Assembly (NCBI RefSeq): GCF_003014675.1
Contig: NZ_PYAU01000001.1
Location: forward strand, 2,480,001-2,544,000
Direction of reading: 5' to 3'
From: Labedella gwakjiensis
GTDB lineage: Bacteria; Actinomycetota; Actinomycetes; Actinomycetales; Microbacteriaceae
DNA length: 64,000 nt
Shown: one piece after another, positions 1-8,623 of the stretch
How positions within the stretch are numbered: the first letter of the stretch is position 1
How the letters are laid out: every line of letters begins with the position of its first letter
Translations under genes and position numbers: made by a program
Notes under the pieces: model-generated
Database searches by the model: none
What the model was told of the DNA's origin: nothing
The model's input: only the letters and a program-made list of their open reading frames with translations

Positions 1-152
1 CGGCTCAACCGCACGAATGCGGGTCGCGGACTATCACCGCCGGTTCGGACTCTCACCGACCCCGGAGCACGTGTCTCCTGCGATCATAAATCACCGCGAC
101 CGGCACGGGGTCATTCGCGCCTGTGAGGTTTCCCTGCGTGACGCGGGTCCCG

Positions 153-1145
153 TCAGGATCCGTGAGCCCTCGCCGCCATGGTCTCGTCCACGAGCCGACG
201 TGCCGTGCCCGAATCGACGATGAGATCGGTGACGATTCCGGCCGCCAGCGCCCCTTTCAGGCTCGGGATCTTCGACACCCCGGACACGACGCACACGCGG
301 CGCGCGACGCCGCGGAGCACCGCGATCCCCGGGCCGGACGATCGCGCGTTGAGCGCGACCCCGTCCTCGCTCCCGTCCTCGCGATAGAAGACGGTCGCGA
401 CGTCGCCGACGACACCGGCCGTCGACAGGCTCGCGAAGTCCTCGTCGTCGAGATAGCCGCCGATGTACACGTGGCTCGGAACGCCGGCGAACGGGGAACC
501 GAGGCCGAACACGGCGATGTCGAGCGCGCGCTGCATGGCGACGACGCGAGCCACGCTGCGCTCGCGCCAGAGGGCAGCCTTCGTCTCGGGATCATCGAAG
601 AACGCGGGGACGGGGAACTGCTGGACGTGGGCTCCGTACGCCGATCCGTACCTCTCGAGGATCTCGCTCGCGTAGAGGATGCCCGTGGTCCGCGGGTTGG
701 CTGCACCATTGAGCTGGACGATGTTCGAGTTGTGGGTGGCCTTGGGGACCAGGTGTCGGGAGATCGCGCTCATCGTGGAGCCCCAGGCGATGCCCATCGA
801 CATGTTGGAGTCGAAGAACGTGCCGAGAATTCGTGCAGCCGACACCGCGACGCGCTCGAGCCGGTCGACGTCGCCCGTCTGGTCGGGAACGGGGACGACG
901 TGGGCGACGATCCCGAACAGGCTGGCGATGTCGCCCTCGAGCTGACGGGGCATGTCGAACGGCGAGTGGACGCGGATGTCCACAAGCCCCGTTTCGCGGG
1001 CGTGGCTGAGCAGCCGGGAGACGGATGATCGCGACGTGCCCAGTTCCGCGGCGATCGCCTCCATCGTGAGGTCCTGCAGGTAATAGAGCTGGGCGGCCGT
1101 CAGCGCGTCCCGTGTCTTGGAGCTCAGGGTCCCCGGTACGTCCAC
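153..1145 (-). CDS. SorC/DeoR-type sugar-binding transcriptional regulator
   Basis: 330 aa. Residues about 10-55 hold a helix-turn-helix (motif AIAAELGTSRSSVSRLL), followed by a SorC-type sugar/effector-binding domain (residues about 60-325) that normally senses a phosphorylated sugar. The GTG start at 1145 was chosen because a strong GAGGAGG ribosome site lies just upstream and the longer frame adds only unrelated residues. The gene is divergent from glpD, with a perfect inverted repeat between them, so it is probably the local regulator of glycerol use; glycerol 3-phosphate as effector is an inference. Family assignment is firm; the regulated pathway comes from context only. Confidence 0.88.
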   Translation of the reverse strand: MDVPGTLSSKTRDALTAAQLYYLQDLTMEAIAAELGTSRSSVSRLLSHARETGLVDIRVHSPFDMPRQLEGDIASLFGIVAHVVPVPDQTGDVDRLERVAVSAARILGTFFDSNMSMGIAWGSTMSAISRHLVPKATHNSNIVQLNGAANPRTTGILYASEILERYGSAYGAHVQQFPVPAFFDDPETKAALWRERSVARVVAMQRALDIAVFGLGSPFAGVPSHVYIGGYLDDEDFASLSTAGVVGDVATVFYREDGSEDGVALNARSSGPGIAVLRGVARRVCVVSGVSKIPSLKGALAAGIVTDLIVDSGTARRLVDETMAARAHGS

Positions 1146-1162
1146 GATCGCTCCTCCTCGGT

Positions 1163-1181
1163 GCACGTTTGTGCAACGTGC
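1163..1181. promoter_or_regulatory. Probable operator between the SorC regulator and glpD
   Basis: Perfect 7-bp inverted repeat GCACGTT-TGTGC-AACGTGC. It ends directly against the -35 of the glpD promoter and sits 18 bp ahead of the regulator start, overlapping the region where its own promoter should lie. That position suits both activation or repression of glpD and autoregulation. No second copy was noticed before glpF or glpK. Confidence 0.6.
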
Positions 1182-1210
1182 TTGAACAGACGTGAGTCTA
1201 CGCCGATGAT
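1182..1210 (+). promoter_or_regulatory. Predicted glpD promoter
   Basis: TTGAAC at 1182-1187, 17-nt spacer, GATGAT at 1205-1210. The predicted transcript starts near 1217 and has a leader of about 60 nt before the GTG at 1276. The -35 touches the inverted repeat at 1163-1181. Confidence 0.45.
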
Positions 1211-1275
1211 CGATGCGAGGGCACGAGCGGAATCCGAACGCAGACGTGCCTATCGACCGTCGCAAGGAGCACACC

Positions 1276-3012
1276 GTGGTTCGTCCTACCCCCCGCCCGT
1301 CCGAACGCCGCGCGACCGTCTCGGCCATCGCCGAACGGCCGAACGCCCAGGTGCTCGTCATCGGCGCCGGCATCAACGGAATCGCCACGTTCCGCGACCT
1401 CGCCCTCCAGGGGATCGACGTCGTCCTCGTCGAGCGCGACGACTTCGTCTCGGGCGCCTCGTCCGCGTCGTCCCACATGATCCACGGCGGCGTCCGCTAC
1501 CTCGAGAACGGCGAGTTCCGCCTCGTCCGCGAGTCCGTGCAGGAGCGAAACCGACTCATCAAGACGGCGCCGCACTACGTCAAGCCGCTGCGCACGACCA
1601 TCCCGATCTACTCGACGTTCTCGGGCATCCTCTCGGCGCCTCTGCGTTTCCTCACGCACAAGGCCGGAAAGCCGACCGAGCGCGGTGCGGCCCTCATCAA
1701 GGTCGGCATGGTCCTCTACGACTCCTTCTCGCGGGACGGCGGATCGGTGCCCCGCCACCGGTTCCTCGGGCGCACCCGTTCTCTCGAGGAACTGCCCCGC
1801 CTGAACGCCGGCCTCAAGTACACCGCCACCTACTACGACGCCTCCATGCACGACCCGGAGCGCCTCGCGCTGGACGTGCTCCGCGACGGCGTCGAGACCG
1901 GTCCGACCGCGCGCGCGGCGAACCGGCTCTCCGCCGTGGGGGCCGACGGCGGCTCCATCGTGCTCCGTGACGAGGAGACGGGGGAGACCTTCCCCTTCAC
2001 CGCCGACGTGGTGGTCAACGCGAGCGGGCCCTGGACCGACCTGACCAACGCCGGCCTCGGCAAGCCCACCTCCTACATGGGAGGGACGAAGGGCTCGCAC
2101 ATCGTCCTCGACCACCCGGAGCTGCTCGAGGCCACAGGTGGCCGCGAGATCTTCTTCGAGCACGAGGACGGCCGCATCGTCCTCATCTACCCGCTCAAGG
2201 GGATGGTCATGGTCGGCACCACCGACCTCGAGGCCGACCCCACGAAGCCGGCCGTGTGCACGGAGGAGGAGGTCGACTACTTCTTCGACCTCGTGAAGCA
2301 CGTCTTCCCCGACATCGCCGTCGACCGCTCGCAGATCGTCTACCGCTTCTCCGGCATCCGCCCGCTGCCCGGCCACGGCGACACGGCACCCGGTTTCGTG
2401 TCCCGCGACTACCGGATCGTTGAGGGCGACCTCGCCGGGACCCCCGTCCTCAGCCTCGTCGGCGGGAAGTGGACCACGTTCCGCGCCCTCGGCGAGCACC
2501 TCGCGAACGAGGTCCTCGGCAAGCTCGGCCGCGAGCGCACCGTGTCGACGACGTCGCTCCCGATCGGTGGGGGCCGCGACTACCCGACGACCCCGGCTGC
2601 GCGCCGGGTGTGGGTGAGCTCTCGCGCCGACGCGCTCTCGACCGAGCGGGTCGACGAGTTGCTCGAGCGCTACGGCACCCGCGCGGACGCGTTCATCGCG
2701 CTCGCCGACGAGGCGGACGAGCAGCCGCTCGAGACGGTGCCGTCCTACAGCCGCGAAGAGATCGCGCACATCGTGCGCACCGAGCAGGTCGTCCACCTCG
2801 ACGATCTCCTCCTCCGCCGCACGAGCATCGCCTTCACGGGCCGCGCGTCGCGTGCAGCGCTCCACGAACTCGCCGAGATCACCGCCGGTGTGCTCGGTTG
2901 GGACGAGACGACGACCGACGCCGAGGTGGAGCGCATGGCTGCCCTGCTCGTCGAGCGTCACGGGGTCGATCTCGATGCCTCTACACGCAAGGAGACCAAC
3001 GGCGTCCGCTGA
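1276..3012 (+). CDS. glpD: Aerobic glycerol-3-phosphate dehydrogenase
   Basis: 578 aa, full length for the family. It oxidises glycerol 3-phosphate to dihydroxyacetone phosphate at the membrane and passes electrons to quinone. The FAD-binding motif VLVIGAGINGIATFRDLALQG lies at residues about 23-43, followed by the family signature around SSHMIHGGVRYLENG; a C-terminal DAO_C-like domain ends the protein. The GTG at 1276 is preferred over an upstream in-frame GTG at 1213 because AAGGAG stands 6 nt before it and homology begins just after it. First gene of a glpD-glpF-glpK set transcribed in one direction and divergent from the SorC regulator. Confidence 0.95.
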   Translation: MVRPTPRPSERRATVSAIAERPNAQVLVIGAGINGIATFRDLALQGIDVVLVERDDFVSGASSASSHMIHGGVRYLENGEFRLVRESVQERNRLIKTAPHYVKPLRTTIPIYSTFSGILSAPLRFLTHKAGKPTERGAALIKVGMVLYDSFSRDGGSVPRHRFLGRTRSLEELPRLNAGLKYTATYYDASMHDPERLALDVLRDGVETGPTARAANRLSAVGADGGSIVLRDEETGETFPFTADVVVNASGPWTDLTNAGLGKPTSYMGGTKGSHIVLDHPELLEATGGREIFFEHEDGRIVLIYPLKGMVMVGTTDLEADPTKPAVCTEEEVDYFFDLVKHVFPDIAVDRSQIVYRFSGIRPLPGHGDTAPGFVSRDYRIVEGDLAGTPVLSLVGGKWTTFRALGEHLANEVLGKLGRERTVSTTSLPIGGGRDYPTTPAARRVWVSSRADALSTERVDELLERYGTRADAFIALADEADEQPLETVPSYSREEIAHIVRTEQVVHLDDLLLRRTSIAFTGRASRAALHELAEITAGVLGWDETTTDAEVERMAALLVERHGVDLDASTRKETNGVR

Positions 3013-3050
3013 ACGATCCACAGCGGGGACCATCGGCCCTTGTTGCGACT

Positions 3051-3107
3051 CCCACCTGGCGCTACGTTTCAGGTGGGTTGACAATCCTTGCCGATCGTCG
3101 GGATAGA
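3051..3107 (+). promoter_or_regulatory. glpF promoter with adjacent inverted repeat
   Basis: CCCACCT (3051-3057) and AGGTGGG (3071-3077) form a 7-bp inverted repeat with a 13-nt loop. Directly after it come a consensus -35 TTGACA (3078-3083) and, 18 nt later, GATAGA (3102-3107). So glpF-glpK probably have their own promoter besides read-through from glpD. The repeat could be an operator or a weak glpD terminator. Confidence 0.5.
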
Positions 3108-3137
3108 CCCGGCCGGCATACCTGAAAGAAGGTCAAT

Positions 3138-3887
3138 GTGGACACTCCTCTGGCAACTATCTTCCTGAGCGAGGTGGTCGGTACCGCGATGCTGCTCCTC
3201 CTCGGTGGAGGTGTGGTGGCGACGGCGATCCTCGCGAAGTCGAAGGGTCTCGGCGGCGGTTGGCTGCTCATCAACTTCGGTTGGGGTCTCGCGGTCTTCG
3301 CCGGTGTGACCGTCTCCTACGCGTCCGGCGCCCACCTGAACCCGGCCGTCACGATCGGCCTGCTGGTGAAGGGCGATCTGGACTTCCCCACGGCCCTCGT
3401 CTACTGGGCCGCACAGATGGTCGGTGCGATCATCGGTGCGGTGTTCGTGTGGCTCACCTTCAAGCAGCACCTCGACGCTGAAGAGGACCCGGGCGCCAAG
3501 CTCGGCGTCTTCTCGACGGGCCCGGCCATCCGCAACTACGGCTGGAACCTCGTCACCGAGATCGTCGCGACGTTCGTCCTCGTGTTCGTCGTCATCGGCT
3601 TCGGCCGGGTCGGCGACGCCGAGCTCGGTGTCCCGGCTGGCCTCGCAGCCCTCGGAGCTCTCCCCGTCGCGCTTCTCGTCGTCGGTATCGGTGCATCCCT
3701 CGGTGGACCGACCGGTTACGCCATCAACCCGGCACGTGACCTCGGCCCGCGCATCGTGCACGCGCTCCTGCCGATCAAGGGCAAGGGTTCGAGCGACTGG
3801 TCGTACGCCTGGGTCCCGATCGTCGGCCCGCTCATCGGCGGCGCGCTCGCCGGTGGTCTGTCCGGAGTCCTCCTCCCCATCATGTGA
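3138..3887 (+). CDS. glpF: Glycerol facilitator (aquaglyceroporin)
   Basis: 249 aa MIP-family channel that lets glycerol diffuse through the membrane. Both pore motifs are visible: HLNPAVT in the first half and INPARD in the second; the Asp after the second NPAR is typical of glycerol facilitators rather than water channels. About six membrane segments plus the two half-helices. Starts with GTG at 3138; AAGAAGG stands a few nt upstream, and the overlapping ATG at 3136 is out of frame. Lies between glpD and glpK, which fixes glycerol as the likely substrate. Confidence 0.95.
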   Translation: MDTPLATIFLSEVVGTAMLLLLGGGVVATAILAKSKGLGGGWLLINFGWGLAVFAGVTVSYASGAHLNPAVTIGLLVKGDLDFPTALVYWAAQMVGAIIGAVFVWLTFKQHLDAEEDPGAKLGVFSTGPAIRNYGWNLVTEIVATFVLVFVVIGFGRVGDAELGVPAGLAALGALPVALLVVGIGASLGGPTGYAINPARDLGPRIVHALLPIKGKGSSDWSYAWVPIVGPLIGGALAGGLSGVLLPIM

Positions 3888-3894
3888 TCCCCGC

Positions 3895-3922
3895 GGGTGC
3901 GGCGACCTCGATCGCCGCACCC
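3895..3922 (+). terminator. Hairpin between glpF and glpK
   Basis: Perfect 11-bp stem with a 6-nt loop (GGGTGCGGCGA paired with TCGCCGCACCC) just after the glpF stop. No T-run follows, so it is more likely an RNA stability or partial-termination element than a full terminator; glpK lies 40 nt downstream. Confidence 0.4.
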
Positions 3923-3962
3923 GACCCCCCGTTACACGCTGTCCCAACAAAGGAGTTAACCC

Positions 3963-5477
3963 ATGGCGCAATACGTCATCGCCATCGACCAGGGCACGAC
4001 CTCGTCGCGTGCTATCGTCTTCGACAAGTCGGGCTCGATCGTGAGCACCGGCCAGCTCGAGCACGAGCAGATCTTCCCAAAGGCCGGATGGGTCGAGCAC
4101 GACCCCAAGGAGATCTGGAACAACACCCGCGAGGTGATCGGTCAGGCGCTTTCGAAGGCGAACATCACCCGTCACGACATCGCCGCCATCGGCATCACGA
4201 ACCAGCGCGAGACCGCCGTGGTGTGGGACCGCAACACGGGCGAGCCCGTCTACAACGCGATCGTGTGGCAGGACACCCGAACCCAGTCGATCGTCGACCG
4301 GCTCGCCAAGGACGGCGGAGTCGAGCGCTTCAAGAAGACGGTCGGGCTCCCGCTCGCCACCTACTTCTCGGGCACGAAGATCGTCTGGATCCTCGAGAAC
4401 GTCGAGGGTGCGCGTGAGAAGGCCGAGGCCGGCGACCTCATGTTCGGCACCACCGACACCTGGGTGCTGTGGAACCTCACGGGTGGGACGGACGGCGGCA
4501 TCCACGTCACCGACGTGACGAACGCGAGCCGCACGCTCTTCATGGACCTCGAGACCCTCGAGTGGGACGAGGACATCCTCGCGACCTTCGGCGTGCCGAA
4601 GTCGATGCTCCCGGAGATCAAGTCCTCGAGCGAGGTCTACGGCAACGCGTCGACGCACAGCCTCCTGCGCGAGGTCCCGATCGCCGGAATCCTCGGCGAC
4701 CAGCAGGCCGCCACCTTCGGTCAGGCCGCCTTCCAGACCGGTGAGGCGAAGAACACCTACGGCACCGGTAACTTCATCATCTTCAACACGGGTGAGGAGA
4801 TCGTCCACTCCGAGAACGGGCTGCTCACGACCCTCGGGTACAAGCTCGGCGACGCGAAGCCCCACTACGCGCTCGAAGGTTCGATCGCCGTCACGGGTTC
4901 GCTCGTGCAGTGGCTCCGCGACAACCTCGGCATGTTCGCGCAGGCTCCGGACATCGAGGAGCTCGCCAAGAAGGTCGAAGACAACGGAGGAGCGTACTTC
5001 GTTCCGGCGTTCTCCGGCTTGTTCGCGCCGTACTGGCGTCCGGACGCCCGCGGTGCCCTCGTCGGCCTCACGCGCTACGTGAACAAGAACCACATCGCGC
5101 GCGCTGCTCTCGAGTCGACGGCGTTCCAGACGGCCGAGGTCATCGACGCCGTCAACGCCGACTCCGGTGTGCCCCTCACGGAGCTCAAGGTCGACGGCGG
5201 AATGACCGCCAATGACACGCTCATGCAGTTCCAGGCCGACATGCTCGGTGTGCCGGTCGTGCGTCCGGTCGTCGCCGAGACCACGGCGCTCGGTGCCGCG
5301 TACGCCGCCGGTCTCGCCGTCGGATTCTGGTCCGACCTCGATGACCTCGCCAAGAACTGGCAGGAGGACAAGCGCTGGGAGCCGTCCATGCCGCAGGAGC
5401 AGCGCGACAAGCTCTACCGCAGCTGGAAGAAGGCCGTCACGAAGACTTTCGACTGGGTGGACGAGGACGTCGACTGA
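3963..5477 (+). CDS. glpK: Glycerol kinase
   Basis: 504 aa FGGY-family kinase, the usual length. It phosphorylates incoming glycerol with ATP to glycerol 3-phosphate, the substrate of GlpD. The N-terminal phosphate-binding motif [13 protein letters not shown] (residues 9-21), the GlpK motifs around ITNQRET and NAIVWQDTR, and the C-terminal [12 protein letters not shown] signature are present. ATG at 3963 follows AAAGGAG. Last gene of the glycerol set, followed by a strong terminator. Confidence 0.97.
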   Translation: MAQYVIAIDQGTTSSRAIVFDKSGSIVSTGQLEHEQIFPKAGWVEHDPKEIWNNTREVIGQALSKANITRHDIAAIGITNQRETAVVWDRNTGEPVYNAIVWQDTRTQSIVDRLAKDGGVERFKKTVGLPLATYFSGTKIVWILENVEGAREKAEAGDLMFGTTDTWVLWNLTGGTDGGIHVTDVTNASRTLFMDLETLEWDEDILATFGVPKSMLPEIKSSSEVYGNASTHSLLREVPIAGILGDQQAATFGQAAFQTGEAKNTYGTGNFIIFNTGEEIVHSENGLLTTLGYKLGDAKPHYALEGSIAVTGSLVQWLRDNLGMFAQAPDIEELAKKVEDNGGAYFVPAFSGLFAPYWRPDARGALVGLTRYVNKNHIARAALESTAFQTAEVIDAVNADSGVPLTELKVDGGMTANDTLMQFQADMLGVPVVRPVVAETTALGAAYAAGLAVGFWSDLDDLAKNWQEDKRWEPSMPQEQRDKLYRSWKKAVTKTFDWVDEDVD

Positions 5478-5501
5478 CCTTCACCACCGCGTGACCTGAC
5501 G

Positions 5502-5539
5502 GCCGCGGGAGCACTCGGATCGAGTGCTCCCGCGGCTTT
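5502..5539 (+). terminator. Rho-independent terminator after glpK
   Basis: Perfect 16-bp GC-rich stem (arms 5502-5517 and 5521-5536) with a 3-nt GAT loop, followed by TTTCT. It lies between convergent glpK and the DUF1761 gene and may serve both. Confidence 0.8.
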
Positions 5540-5557
5540 CTCGTGTTCAGGGGTCCC

Positions 5558-5986
5558 TCAGGCTCCCGCGGGGGGCCACACGCCGATGATGAGGGCCATG
5601 ATGACGATCGTGACGAACTCGTGGGCGCAGTTGAGCACCGTGAGCCCCGTCGGTCTGTTGTCGAACGCGTCGTGCGTGATGAAGCGGGCTGCGGTGAAGC
5701 CGGCCCAGAGGGTGCCCGCTGTGACGAGTGCGCCGACGAGGAAGCCGCCGCCGTAGAAGTCGTACGCGATCCACGTCGCGCCTGCGAGCACCCAGGACGT
5801 GACGAAGCTCACGATCACGGTGACGATGATGGGCCGCACGGCGTCGGAGGCTCGACCGGACGGCGTGATGTTCGCGAGTCGCATCCATCGGTCGCCGAAC
5901 ACCTTCGGCGCGTACCAGATCGAGCCCACGACCATGCTCGACAGCGTCGCGAGGATGACCGCGATGTAGTTGATCTCCGGGACCAT
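5558..5986 (-). CDS. DUF1761 family membrane protein
   Basis: 142 aa with about four hydrophobic segments and the DUF1761 features NYIAVILATLSSMVVGSIWYAP near the N-terminus and the FGDRW motif after it. Function unknown. ATG at 5986 is preceded by GGAAGG. It is the last gene of a minus-strand run with the acetyltransferase and trpS; a 60-nt gap separates it from the acetyltransferase. Confidence 0.8.
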   Translation of the reverse strand: MVPEINYIAVILATLSSMVVGSIWYAPKVFGDRWMRLANITPSGRASDAVRPIIVTVIVSFVTSWVLAGATWIAYDFYGGGFLVGALVTAGTLWAGFTAARFITHDAFDNRPTGLTVLNCAHEFVTIVIMALIIGVWPPAGA

Positions 5987-6046
5987 GACGCACCTTCCCG
6001 TCGTCGCGCCGCGCGGCGACTCATCAGGGTCAGTGTGGCACGGAGC

Positions 6047-6652
6047 TCAGCCTCCGACAGCCTCAGCCGGCCAACCAGGTGCCGACGAGCGCTCATCGGT
6101 GTTCAGGATCGCCGCCGTCCACTCATCCTCCCGACCGGAGCGCCCGACGGCTCCGAGACGTCGAGTGCCCTCGAACCGCAGTCCCGCGCCGTGCGCCACC
6201 CGCGCGGACGGTCGATTACCCCGGTACGCCCTCCACTGCACACGCTGGAGACCGACCCCGTCAGCGGCGAACGCGTGGTCGATCACGGCTGCGACGGCCT
6301 CGGACATGATGCCAGCGCCGCGCGCCACCGGTGCGAGCCAGTACCCGATCTCGGCTGCACCGTCCTCGATGCCTTCCAGGCCGATCATGCCGACGAGCGT
6401 CGCGGACCGTCCGTCGCCATCGAGCTCGGAGGCGAGGCGGATCGCCCACGTCCGGGTCTTCCCTGTCTCCCACCCGGCCGTGACGAAGTCCCTGACGAAG
6501 GTCTCCGCGTCTCTCCTGCTGTAGGGGGACGGAACGGTGGTCCACCGTTGCACCGACTCGTCCTGGCAGGCCGACGTGATGTCGTCGACGTCGTCTCCGG
6601 TCGGGATCGAGAGGACGAGCCGCGCGGTCCGCAGCTCGATGGGGGCCGTCAT
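6047..6652 (-). CDS. GNAT family N-acetyltransferase (RimJ/RimL-like)
   Basis: 201 aa. The layout fits the Acetyltransf_3 group: LRTARLVLSIPTGDDVDDI at the start, a central EIGYWLAPVARGAGIMSEA segment that includes the acetyl-CoA-binding region, and NRPSARVAHGAGLRFEGTRR towards the end. Members acetylate protein N-termini or small molecules; the substrate cannot be told here. The start at 6652 lies only 7 nt past the trpS stop, so the two are probably co-transcribed. Confidence 0.82.
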   Translation of the reverse strand: MTAPIELRTARLVLSIPTGDDVDDITSACQDESVQRWTTVPSPYSRRDAETFVRDFVTAGWETGKTRTWAIRLASELDGDGRSATLVGMIGLEGIEDGAAEIGYWLAPVARGAGIMSEAVAAVIDHAFAADGVGLQRVQWRAYRGNRPSARVAHGAGLRFEGTRRLGAVGRSGREDEWTAAILNTDERSSAPGWPAEAVGG

Positions 6653-6659
6653 GCGTCTG

Positions 6660-7664
6660 TCACCGCCGCCGGAGGAGTCCGACTCGGTCGTACACGTCCG
6701 ACAGGGTCGCGTCGGCGACGGTGTCGGCCTTCTCGGCGTTGAGCGACAGGATGCGATCGAGCTCCGCCGGGTCGTCGAGCAGCTCGAGAGCGCGTGCCCG
6801 CACCGGTTCGAACTCCGACAGCACCAGCTCGGCGATGGCCTTCTTGAAGTCTCCGTAACCCGACCCCGCGAACTCGTCCTCCAGTTCGGCGATGGAGCGA
6901 CCGGACAGCGCGGAGTGGATCGTGAGCAGGTTCGACACCCCTGGTTTGGTCTCGCGATCGAAGCGCACGGACCCCTCGTCGTCGGTCACGGCGCGCATGA
7001 TCTTCTTGCGGTTGACCGCCGGATCGTCGAGCAGCCACAGAACACCGGCCTGCGACTCGGACGACTTCGACATCTTCGACGTGGGGTTCTGGAGGTCGTA
7101 GATGCGGGCGGTCTCCTTCTGAACCATCGCCTCGGGGATCGTGAACGTCGTGCCGTAGCGCGAATTGAAGCGCTCCGCGAGGTCGCGCGTCAGTTCGATG
7201 TGCTGCCGCTGGTCGTCGCCGACGGGAACCACGTTCGTCTGGTACAGCAGGATGTCTGCCGCCATGAGCACCGGGTACGCGAACAGGCCGACCGACGTGG
7301 CGTCCGAACCGTAGCGCGCCGACTTGTCCTTGAACTGCGTCATCCGGCCGGCCTCGCCGAAGCCGGTGATGGTGTTGAGGATCCACGCCAGCTCGGCGTG
7401 GGCGCGTACGTGCGACTGAACGTAGAGCGTTGACTTCTCGGGCTCGATACCGGCGGCGATGTACTGGGCGGCGGTGCGCCGGGTCTTGTCCCGCAGCTCC
7501 GCGGCCTCGTTCGGCTGTGTGAGCGCGTGCAGGTCGACGACGGAGAAGAAGGCGTCGTGCGTGCTCTGGAGGTCACGCCATTGGAGGAGGGCTCCGATGT
7601 AGTTGCCGATCTGGAGCGAATCGGCCGACGGCTGCATTCCGGAGTAGAGACGGGGCGAGGTCAT
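6660..7664 (-). CDS. trpS: Tryptophanyl-tRNA synthetase
   Basis: 334 aa class I aminoacyl-tRNA synthetase that charges tRNA-Trp. The HIGH-type motif appears as GNYIGALLQW near residue 20 and the KMSKS motif as NPTSKMSKSSES near residue 195. ATG at 7664 (MTSPRLYSGMQP) follows AAGGA; the frame is open upstream but that part has no homology character. The acetyltransferase gene follows 7 nt downstream, and xthA ends 68 nt upstream. Confidence 0.96.
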   Translation of the reverse strand: MTSPRLYSGMQPSADSLQIGNYIGALLQWRDLQSTHDAFFSVVDLHALTQPNEAAELRDKTRRTAAQYIAAGIEPEKSTLYVQSHVRAHAELAWILNTITGFGEAGRMTQFKDKSARYGSDATSVGLFAYPVLMAADILLYQTNVVPVGDDQRQHIELTRDLAERFNSRYGTTFTIPEAMVQKETARIYDLQNPTSKMSKSSESQAGVLWLLDDPAVNRKKIMRAVTDDEGSVRFDRETKPGVSNLLTIHSALSGRSIAELEDEFAGSGYGDFKKAIAELVLSEFEPVRARALELLDDPAELDRILSLNAEKADTVADATLSDVYDRVGLLRRR

Positions 7665-7682
7665 GGTGGTCCTTCGCGAGAC

Positions 7683-7703
7683 GGTCCGCGTACGACGCGG
7701 ACC
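7683..7703 (-). terminator. Hairpin between xthA and trpS
   Basis: Perfect 9-bp stem, GGTCCGCGT and ACGCGGACC, with a 3-nt loop in the 68-bp gap. There is no clear T-run, so it may be a processing or attenuation hairpin ahead of trpS rather than a complete terminator. Confidence 0.35.
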
Positions 7704-7732
7704 CGGTGGATGGGTGAGAAGGGGGCGTGGGG

Positions 7733-8581
7733 TCAGATCGCGTAGTCGACGACCACGGGCGCGTGGTCCGACCATCGCGTGTCCCAGGCCGAGGCCTTGT
7801 CGATCTCGTAGGACACGACCGTCCGGGCGAGGGCGGGGGAGGCCACATGGTAGTCGAGGCGCCAGCCGGTGTCCGTGTCGAACGCCTTGCCGCGCTGAGA
7901 CCACCACGTGTACGGCCCCTCGACCTCGCCGGCGTGAACACGGCCGACGTCGACCCAGCCGTGACCGGGGCCGACGCTGCCGTCGACGCCCGTGATCTGC
8001 TCTCCCTCGGCGCCGAAGAAGCGGTCGAAGTAGGCGCGCTCTTCCGGCAGGAATCCGGCGTTCTTGCGATTGCCCTTCCAGTTCTTGATGTCGAGCTCGC
8101 GGTGGCCCACGTTGAGGTCGCCCACGACGAGGGCGTATTCGGCGTGCGCTCGAAGCTCGGGGAGGCGGGCCGTCATCGCGTCGAGGAACCTGTACTTCTC
8201 GACCTGCTTGGGCGTGCCCACCTCGCCGGAGTGCACGTAGGTGGACACGACGGTGATGGGAGTGCCGTCGACGTCGTAGTCGGCCTCGATCCAGCGTCCT
8301 GCGCTGTCGAAGTCCTCGGCGCCGAAGTCGACGCGATGGACGTCGGCCGCGCGGCGGCTGGCGAGCGCGACGCCCGCACGGCCTTTCGCCGTTGCTTCGT
8401 CATGGAGCACTGTCCACTCGGGGCCGAGCAGCCCCTCGATGTCGGAGGTCGACGCTCGCACCTCCTGCATCGCGAGGATGTCGATGTCGCGCCCAGCGAG
8501 CCAATCGCCCATGCCCTTCCGGTACGCGGCACGGATGCCGTTGACGTTGACAGAGGCGACACGAAGGGGACGAGCGGGCAT
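7733..8581 (-). CDS. xthA: Exodeoxyribonuclease III
   Basis: 282 aa member of the endonuclease/exonuclease/phosphatase superfamily, acting on abasic sites and 3' blocked ends in base excision repair. Active-site motifs visible: ASVNVNGIRA at the start, AMQEVRAS with the metal-binding Glu, GDLNVGH in the middle, RLDYH, and the C-terminal SDHAPVVVDY catalytic Asp-His. Full length. ATG at 8581 lacks a Shine-Dalgarno site but stands 6 nt after a TAAACT hexamer, so the mRNA may be leaderless. Confidence 0.94.
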   Translation of the reverse strand: MPARPLRVASVNVNGIRAAYRKGMGDWLAGRDIDILAMQEVRASTSDIEGLLGPEWTVLHDEATAKGRAGVALASRRAADVHRVDFGAEDFDSAGRWIEADYDVDGTPITVVSTYVHSGEVGTPKQVEKYRFLDAMTARLPELRAHAEYALVVGDLNVGHRELDIKNWKGNRKNAGFLPEERAYFDRFFGAEGEQITGVDGSVGPGHGWVDVGRVHAGEVEGPYTWWSQRGKAFDTDTGWRLDYHVASPALARTVVSYEIDKASAWDTRWSDHAPVVVDYAI

Positions 8582-8587
8582 GCTCCC

Positions 8588-8593
8588 AGTTTA
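8588..8593 (-). promoter_or_regulatory. -10 element of xthA, leaderless start
   Basis: TAAACT on the minus strand, then 6 nt, then the xthA ATG. Transcription would begin at or next to the start codon. Confidence 0.5.
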
Positions 8594-8623
8594 GGGGCGA
8601 CCACCGACAGCCCGTTCGGGGCG

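Noticed and set aside
1-152. Short ORFs at the left edge
   Set aside because: No motif, no ribosome site, and partly overlapping the regulator; probably intergenic sequence.
1198-3084. Long minus-strand ORF across glpD (628 aa)
   Set aside because: Antisense shadow caused by high GC at third codon positions; Arg/Asp/Glu/Val-rich composition with no domain, while glpD is certain on the other strand.
3069-5093. 674-aa minus-strand ORF across glpF and glpK
   Set aside because: Crosses two certain genes, no domain or ribosome site.
6800-6820. GGTTCGAAC tRNA T-loop-like sequence
   Set aside because: Lies inside trpS with no cloverleaf around it; a similar match near 59290 is inside a CWB2 gene.
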